Of a stretch of DNA of 64,000 nt, positions 1-8,858 are shown piece by piece. A program made the position numbers and the translations under genes. Source of the DNA: Jannaschia pohangensis (GTDB taxonomy: Bacteria; Pseudomonadota; Alphaproteobacteria; Rhodobacterales; Rhodobacteraceae). Under the pieces are notes generated by a model. The model saw only the letters and a list, made by a program, of their open reading frames with translations. It did no database searches and was not told where the DNA came from. The stretch is from the NCBI RefSeq assembly GCF_900113875.1, contig NZ_FORA01000004.1:248001-312000 (forward strand), read 5' to 3'. Every line of letters begins with the position of its first letter. Positions within the stretch are counted from its first letter, which is position 1.

Positions 1-729
1 CCAGATCGGTGAACTTGGTCATCGACCCCATGACGGGCCAGGCATCGGCGGCCATCATCTCGTAGAAGAGGATGCGCCGCGACTGCGTCGAGGTGTTGAG
101 CGCCGAGCCATGGACGATCCGCCCGTGGTGAATGCTGACCGACCCCGCGGGGCCCATCAGGGGCACGGCATCGGCCAGGTCGAAGCCGTCGCGGGCCAGG
201 TCCATCGCGCCGACGAAATGGCCGTTCGCGTGATGGTCATGGATGGGTCCACGGTGGCTTCCGGGGAAGACCATGAGGGGGCCGTTGTCGGGGCCCATGT
301 CGTCGAAGATCACGCCGATGGCCAGCACGTCGTCGTTGGTATGCGGATAGAAGGCCAGGTCCTGATGCCATTCCACCGCGGCCCCGAAGCCCGCCGATTT
401 CATGTTGAGCTTGGTGGTATGCAACCGCAGGTCGGGGCCGATCAGGTCGCGCGCGGGGGCAAGGATCGTGTCGGAATACATCAGGTCGCGCATCACCCTT
501 GAATGGGTGTGCGGCAGCTTGATCCGCCGGACGCGGGGCGCGTCGGGGCGGTGGCTGTCCTCCAGGTCCAACTCCTCGGTGCCCGCCGTCAGGCCCCGGG
601 CGCGCGCCTCGTAGCGGGCGACTTCGGCGTGCAGCGAGGCCAGTTGGTCAGGTGACAGACGTCGTTCCAGAACGAGGAACCCGTCCCGGTGGAAGGCGTC
701 TTTCTGGGCTTGGGTCAGCACTTCCATCG
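1..729 (-). CDS. PhyH (phytanoyl-CoA dioxygenase) family oxygenase, 3' end outside window
   Basis: Fe(II)/2-oxoglutarate-dependent oxygenase of the PhyH family, read from ATG at 729 and running off the left edge, so its C-terminus is missing. The facial-triad HxD is visible as WHQD (His121, Asp123), and the distal His lies in a SIHHGRIVHGS stretch. Such enzymes hydroxylate or oxidatively demethylate small substrates and are cytoplasmic. It is the last visible gene of the minus-strand TRAP/sugar-acid operon, 3 bp after the AroE-like gene. A second PhyH gene lies at 4111-5040 in the same operon, and the two are clearly different sequences. The substrate cannot be read from the sequence. Confidence 0.85.
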
Positions 730-732
730 CGG

Positions 733-1554
733 TCACTCCGGTCTGAGCAGGTCGAGTTGGGGCAGGGTGCGCGCCGCATCGGGTGTGACGCCGGTATAGG
801 CCGCAAAGCTTTCCATCGCCATGAAGCGGAACAGGTCGAACCCGGTCAAGAGCGCCAGCCCCGCCGATTTCGCAGCCAGCAGAAAAGGCGTGTCGGTCGG
901 CGTATAGACCGCGTCGAAGGCCCAGGCCTGCCCGTCGATGAGCGCCGCGTCAAAGGCGGTGCCGCCATAGGGCGCCATGCCCATGGGGGTGCAATTGATC
1001 AGGCCGTCCGCCGCCCGGATCGCCGCGGGGGCCTCGCCTGCGGGAATGGCGCGGGCGCCGGTTCGTCGGGCCAAGGTTGCGGCCCGGTCCGCGTCCTTGT
1101 CCCAGATCGCCACGTCTGTCGCGCCAAGCGTCAGCAGGGCCGGGACGATGGCGCGGGCCACGCCGCCCGCGCCCGCAAGGGCGACCCGTCCGGGGGGCGT
1201 CCGCATGACATTACGGTAGGCGGCCAGAAAGCCGGTGTAGTCGGTGTTGTGCCCCGCCAGCGGTGCGAAGGTCAGGGTGTTGGACGCGCCCAGGTCGCGC
1301 ACATCGGCCAGCATCGCGTCGCCCGCCCAGTCGGCGGCCTGGGTTTTCCACGGATGGGTAACGGTGACACCGGTCCACCCTTCGGCGCGCAATCGGTCGA
1401 CCGTCTGCGGGAAGTCGAAATCCGGCACGTCGCTGGTGTCGATCGGGGTGAAATCGAAGGTCCAGCCATGATCGGCGCACATGATCGCAAGCGCGCGCGA
1501 TAGGCGCGAGTTGGCGATGTTGTCGCCGATCAGGCCGCAGACAAGATGCGTCAC
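733..1554 (-). CDS. Shikimate dehydrogenase-like NAD(P) oxidoreductase
   Basis: 273 aa, the usual length for AroE/YdiB-type enzymes. Visible motifs are VTVTHPWK with the catalytic Lys70, GHNTD with Asp105, the Rossmann GAGGVARA, NCTPMGM, and a DAVYTPTDTPFL block. The N-terminal substrate-binding SxSPxxHN motif is degraded to NSRLSRALA, so shikimate may not be the true substrate. Its place in a catabolic operon with PhyH, Gfo/Idh and UxaA genes argues for a specialised quinate- or polyol-type dehydrogenase rather than the housekeeping aroE. ATG start, directly upstream of the left-edge PhyH gene. Confidence 0.8.
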   Translation of the reverse strand: MTHLVCGLIGDNIANSRLSRALAIMCADHGWTFDFTPIDTSDVPDFDFPQTVDRLRAEGWTGVTVTHPWKTQAADWAGDAMLADVRDLGASNTLTFAPLAGHNTDYTGFLAAYRNVMRTPPGRVALAGAGGVARAIVPALLTLGATDVAIWDKDADRAATLARRTGARAIPAGEAPAAIRAADGLINCTPMGMAPYGGTAFDAALIDGQAWAFDAVYTPTDTPFLLAAKSAGLALLTGFDLFRFMAMESFAAYTGVTPDAARTLPQLDLLRPE

Positions 1555-1565
1555 CGGGGCGAAGC

Positions 1566-1598
1566 GGGGGCCAGCCCCCGCACCCCCGGAGTATTTGG
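1566..1598 (+). repeat. REP-like G/C-rich intergenic repeat, copy 1
   Basis: A 33-bp element with the stem GGGGGCCAGCCCCC followed by ACCCCCGG and TATTTGG. It fills the gap between the Gfo/Idh gene and the AroE-like gene. A second copy on the opposite strand at 16084-16116 matches at 30 of 33 positions. The self-complementary part could act as a processing or termination hairpin in the minus-strand operon. Confidence 0.7.
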
Positions 1599-1615
1599 AA
1601 AGCAGAGAAGGGTCA

Positions 1616-2605
1616 TCAGGCGGTTCCCGCCGTCGCTTCGATCTTCAGGATGACGTCGAGTGTGGCGCGGGCGTCGGCGGCATCGACAACGGGCAGGGCG
1701 CGGCCCGCGATGACGTCGGCGAAATGTTCCAGCTGCCGGACGAGCGGCACGCCATCGGCCACGTCGAGCGTATGGGCGCGGGGCGCTTCGTTCCAGTGGG
1801 CGGCGCCCGACCAGACGCGCAGCGAGGGGAATTCGATGGCGCCCGCGGTGCAGGCAATGCGCAGGCAGTCCTGCGCGCTCGGCGGGATGTGGGGGTTCTC
1901 GCCCGTTCCCGCTTCGAAGCCCCACGGTGTCGGCGTGGTGTCGGCGTAGGTCAGCGTCGCGACCGCGCCGCCCTTGAATCGCAGGACCGCGCCGCCGCTT
2001 TCGGGCCGGGCCGCGCCGCGCACGGCATTGGAGGCCAGGCCCACGACATCCGTCACCTCGCCGAAGAGCCAGCGCAGGGTGTCGACATCATGAATCAGGT
2101 TCTGCTTGATCGGCGCGCCGTCCAGCCCCGCGCGCCAGGCGACGTCGAAATAGTCATCGGGCTTTTTCATCAGCCACATCAGCGTGGCGGCCACCGGCTG
2201 GCCCAGGCGGCCCGAGGCCACGAGTTCTTTCAGGCGGGCCACGCGCGGGTGGTGCCGCCGGTGATGCCCGACCAGGATGTGCCGCCCCGTGCGCGCGGCG
2301 GCGGCGATCATCGCATCCGCATGGGCCAGCGTATCGGCCACCGGCTTTTCGACCAGCACATGCAGGCCCCGGTCCAGCGCGGCGAGGGTCAGGGGCGCAT
2401 GGCTGGCGGTCGGGGTCGCGATGACGATCCCGTCGGCCGCGACATCGACGTCTTCCAGGCGCGCGAAGCCGGGGGCCATGGCGTGGTCCCGCCGCGCCGG
2501 GTCGGGGTCGATGATCCCGGCGAGCGTCAGGTCGGGGTGCGCCGCGATACGGGCGAGGTGGCGTTCGCCGATCAACCCGGTCCCGGCCAGCAGCAGGCGG
2601 GTCAC
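1616..2605 (-). CDS. Gfo/Idh/MocA family oxidoreductase
   Basis: NAD(P)-dependent sugar/polyol dehydrogenase family. The GTG start at 2605 is preferred because its TG overlaps the TGA of the upstream UxaA gene, as is common for coupled genes. It gives 329 aa beginning VTRLLLAGTGLIG. An ATG 21 bp further upstream would add only seven residues. N-terminal Rossmann GTGLIG, the EKPVADTL signature with the conserved Lys, and a C-terminal Gfo/Idh substrate domain are visible. Likely oxidises or reduces a sugar-acid or cyclitol intermediate of the TRAP-imported substrate. Exact substrate unknown. Confidence 0.85.
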   Translation of the reverse strand: MTRLLLAGTGLIGERHLARIAAHPDLTLAGIIDPDPARRDHAMAPGFARLEDVDVAADGIVIATPTASHAPLTLAALDRGLHVLVEKPVADTLAHADAMIAAAARTGRHILVGHHRRHHPRVARLKELVASGRLGQPVAATLMWLMKKPDDYFDVAWRAGLDGAPIKQNLIHDVDTLRWLFGEVTDVVGLASNAVRGAARPESGGAVLRFKGGAVATLTYADTTPTPWGFEAGTGENPHIPPSAQDCLRIACTAGAIEFPSLRVWSGAAHWNEAPRAHTLDVADGVPLVRQLEHFADVIAGRALPVVDAADARATLDVILKIEATAGTA

Positions 2606-4104
2606 ATCACCGCCCCGATCTGCCAAGGCACGAATTCGTAGTCGCCCAGACCCTGTGCTTCGGACTTCGTCGTCTCGCCGCCCGCGACGCGCAGGATCAT
2701 GTCATAGATCTCGCGCCCCTTTGCCTCGACCGAGACGCCGCCCGACAGGATGTCGCCCGCGTTGATGTCCATGTCCTCGGGCATCCGGTCAAAAAGGCCC
2801 TGATTGGTGGCCAGCTTGATCGTCGGCGCGGGTTTGGAGCCGAAGGCCGAGCCGCGCCCGGTGGTGAAGCATACGATCTGGCAGCCGCCCGCGATCTGGC
2901 CGGTGACGGACGCGGGGTCATAGCCGGGGCTGTCCATGAAGGTGAAGCCCGGCGCGCGCACGGTCTCGGCGTATTTGTAGACCGCCGTCAGGGGCGTGGT
3001 GCCGCCCTTGGCCGCCGCCCCGAGCGACTTTTCCAGAATGGTGGTCAGCCCGCCCTTCTTGTTGCCGGGCGAGGGGTTGTTGTCCATCGAGCCGCGATTG
3101 CGCGCGGTATAATCCTTCCACCAGTCGATCAGGCCGATCAGCCGCTCGCCGGTGGCGCGGTCCACGGCGCGTCGGGTCAGCAGGTGTTCGGCGCCATAGA
3201 TTTCGGGCGTCTCGGCCAGAACCCCGGTCCCGCCCTGCGCCACCAGCAGGTCGCAGGCATGGCCCAGGGCCGGGTTCGCCGTGACCCCCGACCAGGCATC
3301 CGACCCGCCGCATTGCAGCGCCACCCGGAGGGCCGAGGCCGGGCAGGGCGTGCGCCGCGCCTGATTGGCAATGGGGAGCATCGCGCGGACCTTCTCGACC
3401 CCCAACTCCACCGTGCGGCGCAGGCCCGCGACGTTCTGGATGTTCATGGTCTGGAACGTCGGGCTGTGCTTCAGGCCCCAGGCGTCCAGCAGCCAGTCGA
3501 TCTGGTTCATCTCGCAACCGAGGCCCACCATCAGCACGCCCGCATGGTTCGGGTGGCGGGCATAGCCCCACATCACCCGTTGCAACGCCTCGAACCCGTC
3601 GCCGCTGTCGGCCATGCCGCAACCGGTGCCATGGACGAAGGCACAGACGCCGTCGACATTGGGATAGGCGGCGAGTTCCTCGGGCCCGAAGGCGTCGGCA
3701 ATGCGGCGGGCGGCGGTGGCCGAGCAGTTCACCGACGTCACGATGGCGATGTAGTTGCGCGTGCCCACGTCGCCGTTGTCGCGCCGGTAGCCCATGAAGG
3801 TGTCGCCCGTCGCCGGGGTCATCGGGTGCAGGTCGGTGCCGAATTCATAGGCATGATCGGTGGGGGCGAAGGCGCAGTTCTGGGTGTGGACGTGGTCGCC
3901 GGGCGCGATGTCGGCGCTGGCATAGCCGATGATCTGGCCGTATTTGCGCACCGCTTCGCCCATGGGGATCACGCGGGTGGCGACCTTGTGGCCCGAGGGG
4001 ATGAGCGCGGTCGTGGTCACATCCTCGACGGTTGCGCCCGCCTCCAGGGCGCGGGTGGCGGTGACGACATTGTCGGCGGGCGAAAGGCGGATGGTGGTTT
4101 GCAT
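2602..4104 (-). CDS. UxaA-family dehydratase (altronate/galactarate dehydratase type)
   Basis: 500 aa, full length for the fused UxaA type: an N-terminal SAF-like domain (about residues 1-95, beginning MQTTIRLSPADNVV) joined to the large dehydratase domain. Conserved NYIAIVTSVNCS and HGTGCGM stretches contain cysteines typical of this Fe-dependent family. Such enzymes remove water from hexonates such as altronate to give 2-keto-3-deoxy acids. It overlaps the next gene by a few bases and lies 6 bp after the stop of PhyH gene 2. In context it supplies a keto-deoxy acid to the SDR/FAH branch on the other strand. The actual sugar acid is not known. Confidence 0.88.
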   Translation of the reverse strand: MQTTIRLSPADNVVTATRALEAGATVEDVTTTALIPSGHKVATRVIPMGEAVRKYGQIIGYASADIAPGDHVHTQNCAFAPTDHAYEFGTDLHPMTPATGDTFMGYRRDNGDVGTRNYIAIVTSVNCSATAARRIADAFGPEELAAYPNVDGVCAFVHGTGCGMADSGDGFEALQRVMWGYARHPNHAGVLMVGLGCEMNQIDWLLDAWGLKHSPTFQTMNIQNVAGLRRTVELGVEKVRAMLPIANQARRTPCPASALRVALQCGGSDAWSGVTANPALGHACDLLVAQGGTGVLAETPEIYGAEHLLTRRAVDRATGERLIGLIDWWKDYTARNRGSMDNNPSPGNKKGGLTTILEKSLGAAAKGGTTPLTAVYKYAETVRAPGFTFMDSPGYDPASVTGQIAGGCQIVCFTTGRGSAFGSKPAPTIKLATNQGLFDRMPEDMDINAGDILSGGVSVEAKGREIYDMILRVAGGETTKSEAQGLGDYEFVPWQIGAVM

Positions 4105-4110
4105 GGGAAC

Positions 4111-5040
4111 TCAGGCACAGAGCGGGCTGTCGGATGTCCAGCGGTGGATGGGGATGTGATCGCGCAGGGCACAGGCGGCACGGGCGTCGATCCAGCTGTC
4201 GCGCCAGACCTGCCAGTCGCGCAACTCCCCTTCGGGTGCGCTCTGGCTGCGGGCGATGAACTCGGGGAAATGGGCGCGGCCCGTCGGCTGGCCGGTCTTC
4301 TGATAGCGCAGATCGAAGGACCAGCGGAACCCGTCCGTCCGGTTGTCGAGCGAGGCATGGGGCACCATCGGATGCAGCAGAACCACACCACCCCGCCGCA
4401 CCGGCAGGGGGTGCGCGGCGCCCGGACGCAGATGGTCGGCGGGAATGGCCGTCTGCGACAGGGGGCAATGGGGCAGCATGTCTTGCGCCCCCTCGAAGGG
4501 TTGCACGACAAGGCAGCCGTTTTCGGGGGTGGCATCGGTCATCGCGACCCAGACCGTCACCATGTCCGTCGCGTCCGCTTCGGCATGGGCGACGGCGCGG
4601 TCCTGATGCCACGAGGTGCCGGTGACGTGGGCGCGCGCCTCGTCCGGAGCCAGGTCACGGGCCGGGGGCTTGATGCGGACATGCTGGATCGGGGTCGAGG
4701 TGAGTTCGGGGCCAAGAAGGCTTTCGGCGATGTCCAGAAGGGCGGGCGATGTCAGCAGGTCGAAGACCGCAGGCCCCGCGTGGAACGGCGTGTCAGGCCG
4801 GATCCGGTCGCCGGGCAGCGAGATGTCCATCGGTTGAAACCAGTCGTGCCCGGCCAGATGCGCGGCATGCAGCGTGGGAAAGAACCCTTGCCAGGGCAGG
4901 CCCCACCCGGTCGCCAGATCGTGCAGGAGGTCTGCGTATTCCGTCTCGATCCGGGCAAGCAGGCCCGCGTCCAGAACGTCGTCCACCACCAGGTAGCCCT
5001 GGCGGTGAAACGTCGCGATCTGATCGGGGGAAAGCGTCAT
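4111..5040 (-). CDS. PhyH (phytanoyl-CoA dioxygenase) family oxygenase 2
   Basis: 309 aa from ATG 5040, which follows a GGGGGCGG stretch. A longer reading from 5058 would overlap dctM and is less likely. The iron ligands are seen as SWHQD (His145, Asp147) and a distal His in LLHPMVPH (about His228), followed by an RWSFDLRYQ segment that can supply the 2-oxoglutarate-binding Arg. It is immediately downstream of the TRAP permease genes. Together with the PhyH gene at the left edge it suggests that the imported compound needs hydroxylation or oxidative demethylation before normal sugar-acid breakdown. Confidence 0.85.
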   Translation of the reverse strand: MTLSPDQIATFHRQGYLVVDDVLDAGLLARIETEYADLLHDLATGWGLPWQGFFPTLHAAHLAGHDWFQPMDISLPGDRIRPDTPFHAGPAVFDLLTSPALLDIAESLLGPELTSTPIQHVRIKPPARDLAPDEARAHVTGTSWHQDRAVAHAEADATDMVTVWVAMTDATPENGCLVVQPFEGAQDMLPHCPLSQTAIPADHLRPGAAHPLPVRRGGVVLLHPMVPHASLDNRTDGFRWSFDLRYQKTGQPTGRAHFPEFIARSQSAPEGELRDWQVWRDSWIDARAACALRDHIPIHRWTSDSPLCA

Positions 5041-5050
5041 GCCGCCCCCG

Positions 5051-6679
5051 TCATTCAAGCAGGATTTCGATGATCGGCGGATAGATCAACAGGACCGATA
5101 GCGCCGCGATCTGGATGCAGATGAAGGGCAGGAAACCCCGGAAGATATCCGTGAGCGAGATATGCGGCGGGGCCACGGATTTGAGGTAGAAGGCGGCGGG
5201 ACCGAAGGGCGGCGACAGGAAGCTGACTTGCATGTTCATGCAGAACAGCACGCCGAACCAGACGGCCAGGTATTTGGGCTGCAACTCTCCGAACAGGCCG
5301 ATTTCCTCGATCGGCAGGCGCTGCACGATGGGCAGGAAGACCGGAATGATCAGAAGGACGATCCCGACCCAATCCATGAAGGCCCCCATGAAGAGCAGGA
5401 TCAGCATCATCACCAGCAGGATGCCCATGGTCGGCAGGTCCGCGCTGACGATCAGGTTGGCGACGAAGGTCGGGCCGCCCGCGATGGTATAGGCGCCCGC
5501 CAGCGTGGCCGCGCCGATGGTGACCCAGATGATCGTGCCGGTGGATTTCAGGGTGCGCATCAGGCTGTCCCAGACCAGCTCCACGCTGGCCTCGCCCCGG
5601 AAGACCGAGATCAGGAAGACTGCGATCACGCCCATGGCCGCCGCCTCGGTGATGCCCGAGATGCCGCCATAGATGGAGCCCATGACCACGCCGATGACGA
5701 CGATGGGGGCGACAAGGCCCTTGCCCATGCCCCAGGCCTGCGCCGAGCGGGCCTTGCCGAAGACAAAGAAGATCAGCGCCAGTGCGACGATCAGAATGCC
5801 CCCGGTCCAATAGACGTGATGCGGCTGGCCCATGGTGATTGGGTCGACGTTTTCGATCACCTCGTTCTGCCCGGTCACGGTGAAGAAACCGGCCCGCAGG
5901 AACAGCGCGGCCGAGAACCCGGCCGTCAGGATGGCGACGAAGGCCGCAAAGAGCATCGTCTTCTCGCGCCCCTTCGGATCGTTCGGGTCGTCGGCGGGCA
6001 GCGGGGCCAGCGCCGGGTTCAGTTGCGTGCGCACGATGATGTAGAGGATGATGAAGGACGCCAGCATGAAGCCCGGCACGAAGGCCGCCGTGAACAACGC
6101 CTTGATCGAGGTTTCCGTGATCAGGCCGAAGATGATGAGCACGATCGACGGCGGGATCATCGTCCCGAGGGACCCCGAGGCACAGATCGTGCCGATGGCC
6201 AGGTTCTGGTCGTATCCGAGGCGCAGCATCTGCGGCAGGGCAATCAGGCCCAAAAGGACGACCTCGCCACCGATGATGCCCGACATCGCGGCCATGATGA
6301 CGGCCATGATGGAGGTGACGATGGCGATGCCCCCGCGCGTCCGGCTGAGCCAGACATTGAGCGACGAATACATGTCCTTGGCGATGCCCGACCGCTCCAG
6401 CAGGGCGGCCATGAAGATGAACAGCGGGATCGAGATCAGCACGTAATCCGTCAGAAGCCCGAAGATCTTCTGCGCCAGGATGTTGAGCGGACCCGATCCG
6501 AACCGCCCGGTCAGCATCCCCTCGCCGAAGTCCCACGGCGCGGTCAGCAGCGCAGGCTCGAACTTCATGACAAGGACCAGCACCGCCAACACCGCCGAGG
6601 CCATGCCAAGTGGCATCCCGATGGCCAGCAGCAACATGAGTCCGATCATCAGGACCAGTGAAATCGTTCCGACGTCCAT
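5051..6679 (-). CDS. dctM: TRAP transporter large permease (DctM type)
   Basis: 542 aa inner-membrane protein with many hydrophobic helices, the sodium-coupled transport subunit of a tripartite ATP-independent periplasmic transporter. Family-typical features include GIIGGEVVLLGLIALPQ and GTMIPPSIVLIIFG. At 542 aa it is about 100 residues longer than the common DctM (about 430). An extra hydrophilic loop and helices lie near residues 225-340, as in the group annotated for mannitol/chloroaromatic-type transporters. It follows dctQ by 36 bp and precedes the PhyH2 gene. Confidence 0.92.
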   Translation of the reverse strand: MDVGTISLVLMIGLMLLLAIGMPLGMASAVLAVLVLVMKFEPALLTAPWDFGEGMLTGRFGSGPLNILAQKIFGLLTDYVLISIPLFIFMAALLERSGIAKDMYSSLNVWLSRTRGGIAIVTSIMAVIMAAMSGIIGGEVVLLGLIALPQMLRLGYDQNLAIGTICASGSLGTMIPPSIVLIIFGLITETSIKALFTAAFVPGFMLASFIILYIIVRTQLNPALAPLPADDPNDPKGREKTMLFAAFVAILTAGFSAALFLRAGFFTVTGQNEVIENVDPITMGQPHHVYWTGGILIVALALIFFVFGKARSAQAWGMGKGLVAPIVVIGVVMGSIYGGISGITEAAAMGVIAVFLISVFRGEASVELVWDSLMRTLKSTGTIIWVTIGAATLAGAYTIAGGPTFVANLIVSADLPTMGILLVMMLILLFMGAFMDWVGIVLLIIPVFLPIVQRLPIEEIGLFGELQPKYLAVWFGVLFCMNMQVSFLSPPFGPAAFYLKSVAPPHISLTDIFRGFLPFICIQIAALSVLLIYPPIIEILLE

Positions 6680-6715
6680 CGTGTCTCTCTCCCCCTCGCG
6701 TCCGTTTTCCCGGAC

Positions 6716-7558
6716 TTATTCCGTCCCGACGGTGCGGCGCAGCCGCTCGATCTCGTCGGGGTCGATGTCGTCGGCGGCGGTATGAACCACCGGTTCAAGG
6801 TTCCAGTCGCGGAACAGGTTCGCCACCGCCTGAAGTGCCACCAGCACGATCACCAGCAGGATGGCTGGCTTGATCGTCGCGGGCAGGGGCGGGTTGAACG
6901 CCGTGCCATAAAGCTCCCAGCGGAGGAATTTCTGCGTCGCCTCGCCCCAGCCCCCCCAGACCAGGAAGAAGGCGAAGACCACGATCAGCAATGTCGAGAT
7001 CACGTCGCAGGTGCGCTGTGCCCAGCGGGGCATGATGTCATAAAGCAGGTAGATGCGGATATGGCTGCGTTGCTGCATCGCATAGAGACCCGACAGCAGG
7101 AAGGTGAACCCGGCCAGCCAGAGCGTCACCTCGTTCGCCCAGAGCGTCGGTTTCTCGAAGACGTAGCGCAGCAGAACTTCGTAAAGCATGACGCAGACCA
7201 TCACCGCGATCAGGGCCATGACCACCCGGCCGAGGAAACACGACAGCCGGTCAAAGAGGCCCCAGCCCTGCCATTCCATCGGCGCGCGGCGCACCGTCTT
7301 CACGCCCAGCACCAGCAAGGCCAGCATCGCGGCGGCCATGCCCCAGTCTATGGCCCTCAGACCGGGCCATTCGCGCGCCAACCGGTCCACCTCGGGCCCG
7401 GGTTCGCGCAGGATCATCAGGAACCCCGGGAAATGCCAGATGGTCCAGGCGCTGGCAAAGACGAAGAGCAGCGGCACGATGACCTCGGCGGCGCCGGGCA
7501 CATATATGGCTGCCACGGATTTCGCGTCGGTAGTGGTCTGCGGTCTCGTTTCGGCCAT
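6716..7558 (-). CDS. dctQ: TRAP transporter small permease (DctQ type)
   Basis: 280 aa from ATG 7558 (MAETRPQTT), chosen because ACAGGTG lies five bases upstream. A TTG 18 bp earlier is the only longer alternative. The C-terminal half shows the usual four helices, with LWANEVTLWLAGFTFLLSG typical of DctQ. The N-terminal half adds roughly two to three helices, so it is longer than a simple DctQ (about 170 aa). This matches the enlarged DctM partner. Membrane chaperone/anchor subunit of the transporter. A strong hairpin at 7633-7662 separates it from dctP. Confidence 0.9.
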   Translation of the reverse strand: MAETRPQTTTDAKSVAAIYVPGAAEVIVPLLFVFASAWTIWHFPGFLMILREPGPEVDRLAREWPGLRAIDWGMAAAMLALLVLGVKTVRRAPMEWQGWGLFDRLSCFLGRVVMALIAVMVCVMLYEVLLRYVFEKPTLWANEVTLWLAGFTFLLSGLYAMQQRSHIRIYLLYDIMPRWAQRTCDVISTLLIVVFAFFLVWGGWGEATQKFLRWELYGTAFNPPLPATIKPAILLVIVLVALQAVANLFRDWNLEPVVHTAADDIDPDEIERLRRTVGTE

Positions 7559-7632
7559 TGCGCACCTGTCTGGCAAACGGGGATCGGGAAGCTACACGTC
7601 AGACACCGGCCCGCAGGCCGCAGGCAGGGTCA

Positions 7633-7662
7633 GGCGCGGCCCCGCAGGGTGGGGGCCGCGCC
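7633..7662 (-). terminator. Intra-operon hairpin between dctP and dctQ
   Basis: Perfect 11-bp stem GGCGCGGCCCC / GGGGCCGCGCC with an 8-nt loop, 16 bp beyond the dctP stop. No T-run follows on the minus strand, so it is more likely an RNA-stabilising or partial termination hairpin. It would let the binding protein be made in excess over the permeases, a frequent arrangement in TRAP operons. Confidence 0.6.
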
Positions 7663-7678
7663 GTATCGGGGCGTCGGA

Positions 7679-8695
7679 TCAGTTCTGAACCAGACCCAGT
7701 TGCGTCAGGTAGGTCAGGTGCGACTCGACCAGGGCCTCGGCCTCGGGGGTCGTGGCGAACTCGGGCCAGGTCTCCTGCGCCGCGTTGCGGAACGTCTGCA
7801 GGTCTTCCGGCGACCATTCTGACAGGGTCACACCATCGGCGCGCAGCTGTGCGGCGGCTTCGGCATTCTTCTTCTCGAACGTCAGGGCCGTCTGCAGCGC
7901 CAGGCTTTCCATGGCGATGGACATGATCCGCTGGTGATGCGCGGGCATCGCGTCCCAGACCGACTTGTTGCACGCCAGATGGTCGGACGGCATCGAGTGG
8001 AAGCCCGGATAGTTGGCGAACTTCGCGATGTCATAAAGACCAAGGCCCACGTTGTTCGACAGACCCGAGGCGTCGGCCCCGTCGATGATGCCGGTCTCAA
8101 GCGCGGTGAAGATCTCGGTGAAGTCCATCACGATGGGCGTCGCGCCCAGCTTTTCGAAGATCTTGGTCTCCATGCCCGGAGGCGAACGGAACTTCCAGTT
8201 CACGAGGTCGGAAATGCCCGCGATCGGCTTGGTCGAGGCAAAGCTCTCCTGACCGTAGACCCACCAGCCGACCAGGTGCATGTCATAGGTGTGATACAGT
8301 TCCTGCGCGGCATCGAGACCGCCACCGTAATACAGCCAGCTCAGCTGCTGATAGGGGGTGGAATAGCCGCCCATGATGTCGCCGACGAACTGGAACGCCG
8401 GGTTCTTGCCGGTCTGATAGGCCCCGCCGGTCATGTCACAGTCGAGAATGCCGGTCGCGGCCGCATCGAACGTCTCGGTCGGCTTCACGACCGAGGCCGA
8501 ATAGAACATCTCGATGGTGATCTCGCCGTTCGACATGGTCTGGACGTTATCGACGTACTGCGCCGCAAGCCGGCCGGATTCTGTCTCGGGCGCGTAGTGT
8601 GTCTGGATTCGCAAACTCGTGGTCTGGGCCAGAGCAGCGGTGCTCACAAGCGCAGTGGATGCGGCGGCAATGGCCGCAAGTGTCAGTTTCTTCAT
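7679..8695 (-). CDS. dctP: TRAP transporter substrate-binding protein (DctP family)
   Basis: 338 aa from ATG 8695 with a clear GGGAGGAACTG ribosome site. The upstream extension to 8815 is not supported. An N-terminal signal peptide (MKKLTLAAIAAASTALV, cleavage after ALA-Q) sends it to the periplasm. The mature part shows the TRAP SBP pattern WKFRSPPGMETKIFEKLGA, in which the Arg normally contacts the substrate carboxylate. YYGGGLDAAQELYHTYD-type features recall the mannitol/lactate-calcium subgroup. First gene of the minus-strand operon, divergent from the GntR gene. Confidence 0.93.
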   Translation of the reverse strand: MKKLTLAAIAAASTALVSTAALAQTTSLRIQTHYAPETESGRLAAQYVDNVQTMSNGEITIEMFYSASVVKPTETFDAAATGILDCDMTGGAYQTGKNPAFQFVGDIMGGYSTPYQQLSWLYYGGGLDAAQELYHTYDMHLVGWWVYGQESFASTKPIAGISDLVNWKFRSPPGMETKIFEKLGATPIVMDFTEIFTALETGIIDGADASGLSNNVGLGLYDIAKFANYPGFHSMPSDHLACNKSVWDAMPAHHQRIMSIAMESLALQTALTFEKKNAEAAAQLRADGVTLSEWSPEDLQTFRNAAQETWPEFATTPEAEALVESHLTYLTQLGLVQN

Positions 8696-8816
8696 CAGTT
8701 CCTCCCAAAGTGAAGCTCGACCCCTGAGCCCCGGAGGGCCTCCCATCAGGGGGTGCCCTTCGACCCTAGCCGGGAATCGGCAGAGCGCAAACGAAAAATG
8801 AAAATCACTGGACAAG

Positions 8817-8838
8817 TCGATATTTATCGGAATATCGA
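8817..8838. promoter_or_regulatory. Putative GntR operator (perfect 8-bp inverted repeat)
   Basis: TCGATATT and AATATCGA are exact reverse complements separated by TATCGG. The site lies 20 bp before the GntR start codon and 121 bp before dctP, inside the 163-bp divergent promoter region. Position and symmetry fit an autoregulatory operator for the adjacent dimeric GntR protein, but binding is inferred. Confidence 0.6.
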
Positions 8839-8858
8839 AATTTCAGGGAGGATGTGGC

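Noticed and set aside
3184-6661. Long plus-strand open frames opposite UxaA, PhyH2 and dctM
   Set aside because: They cover genes with strong family motifs on the minus strand and encode low-complexity sequence typical of antisense frames.
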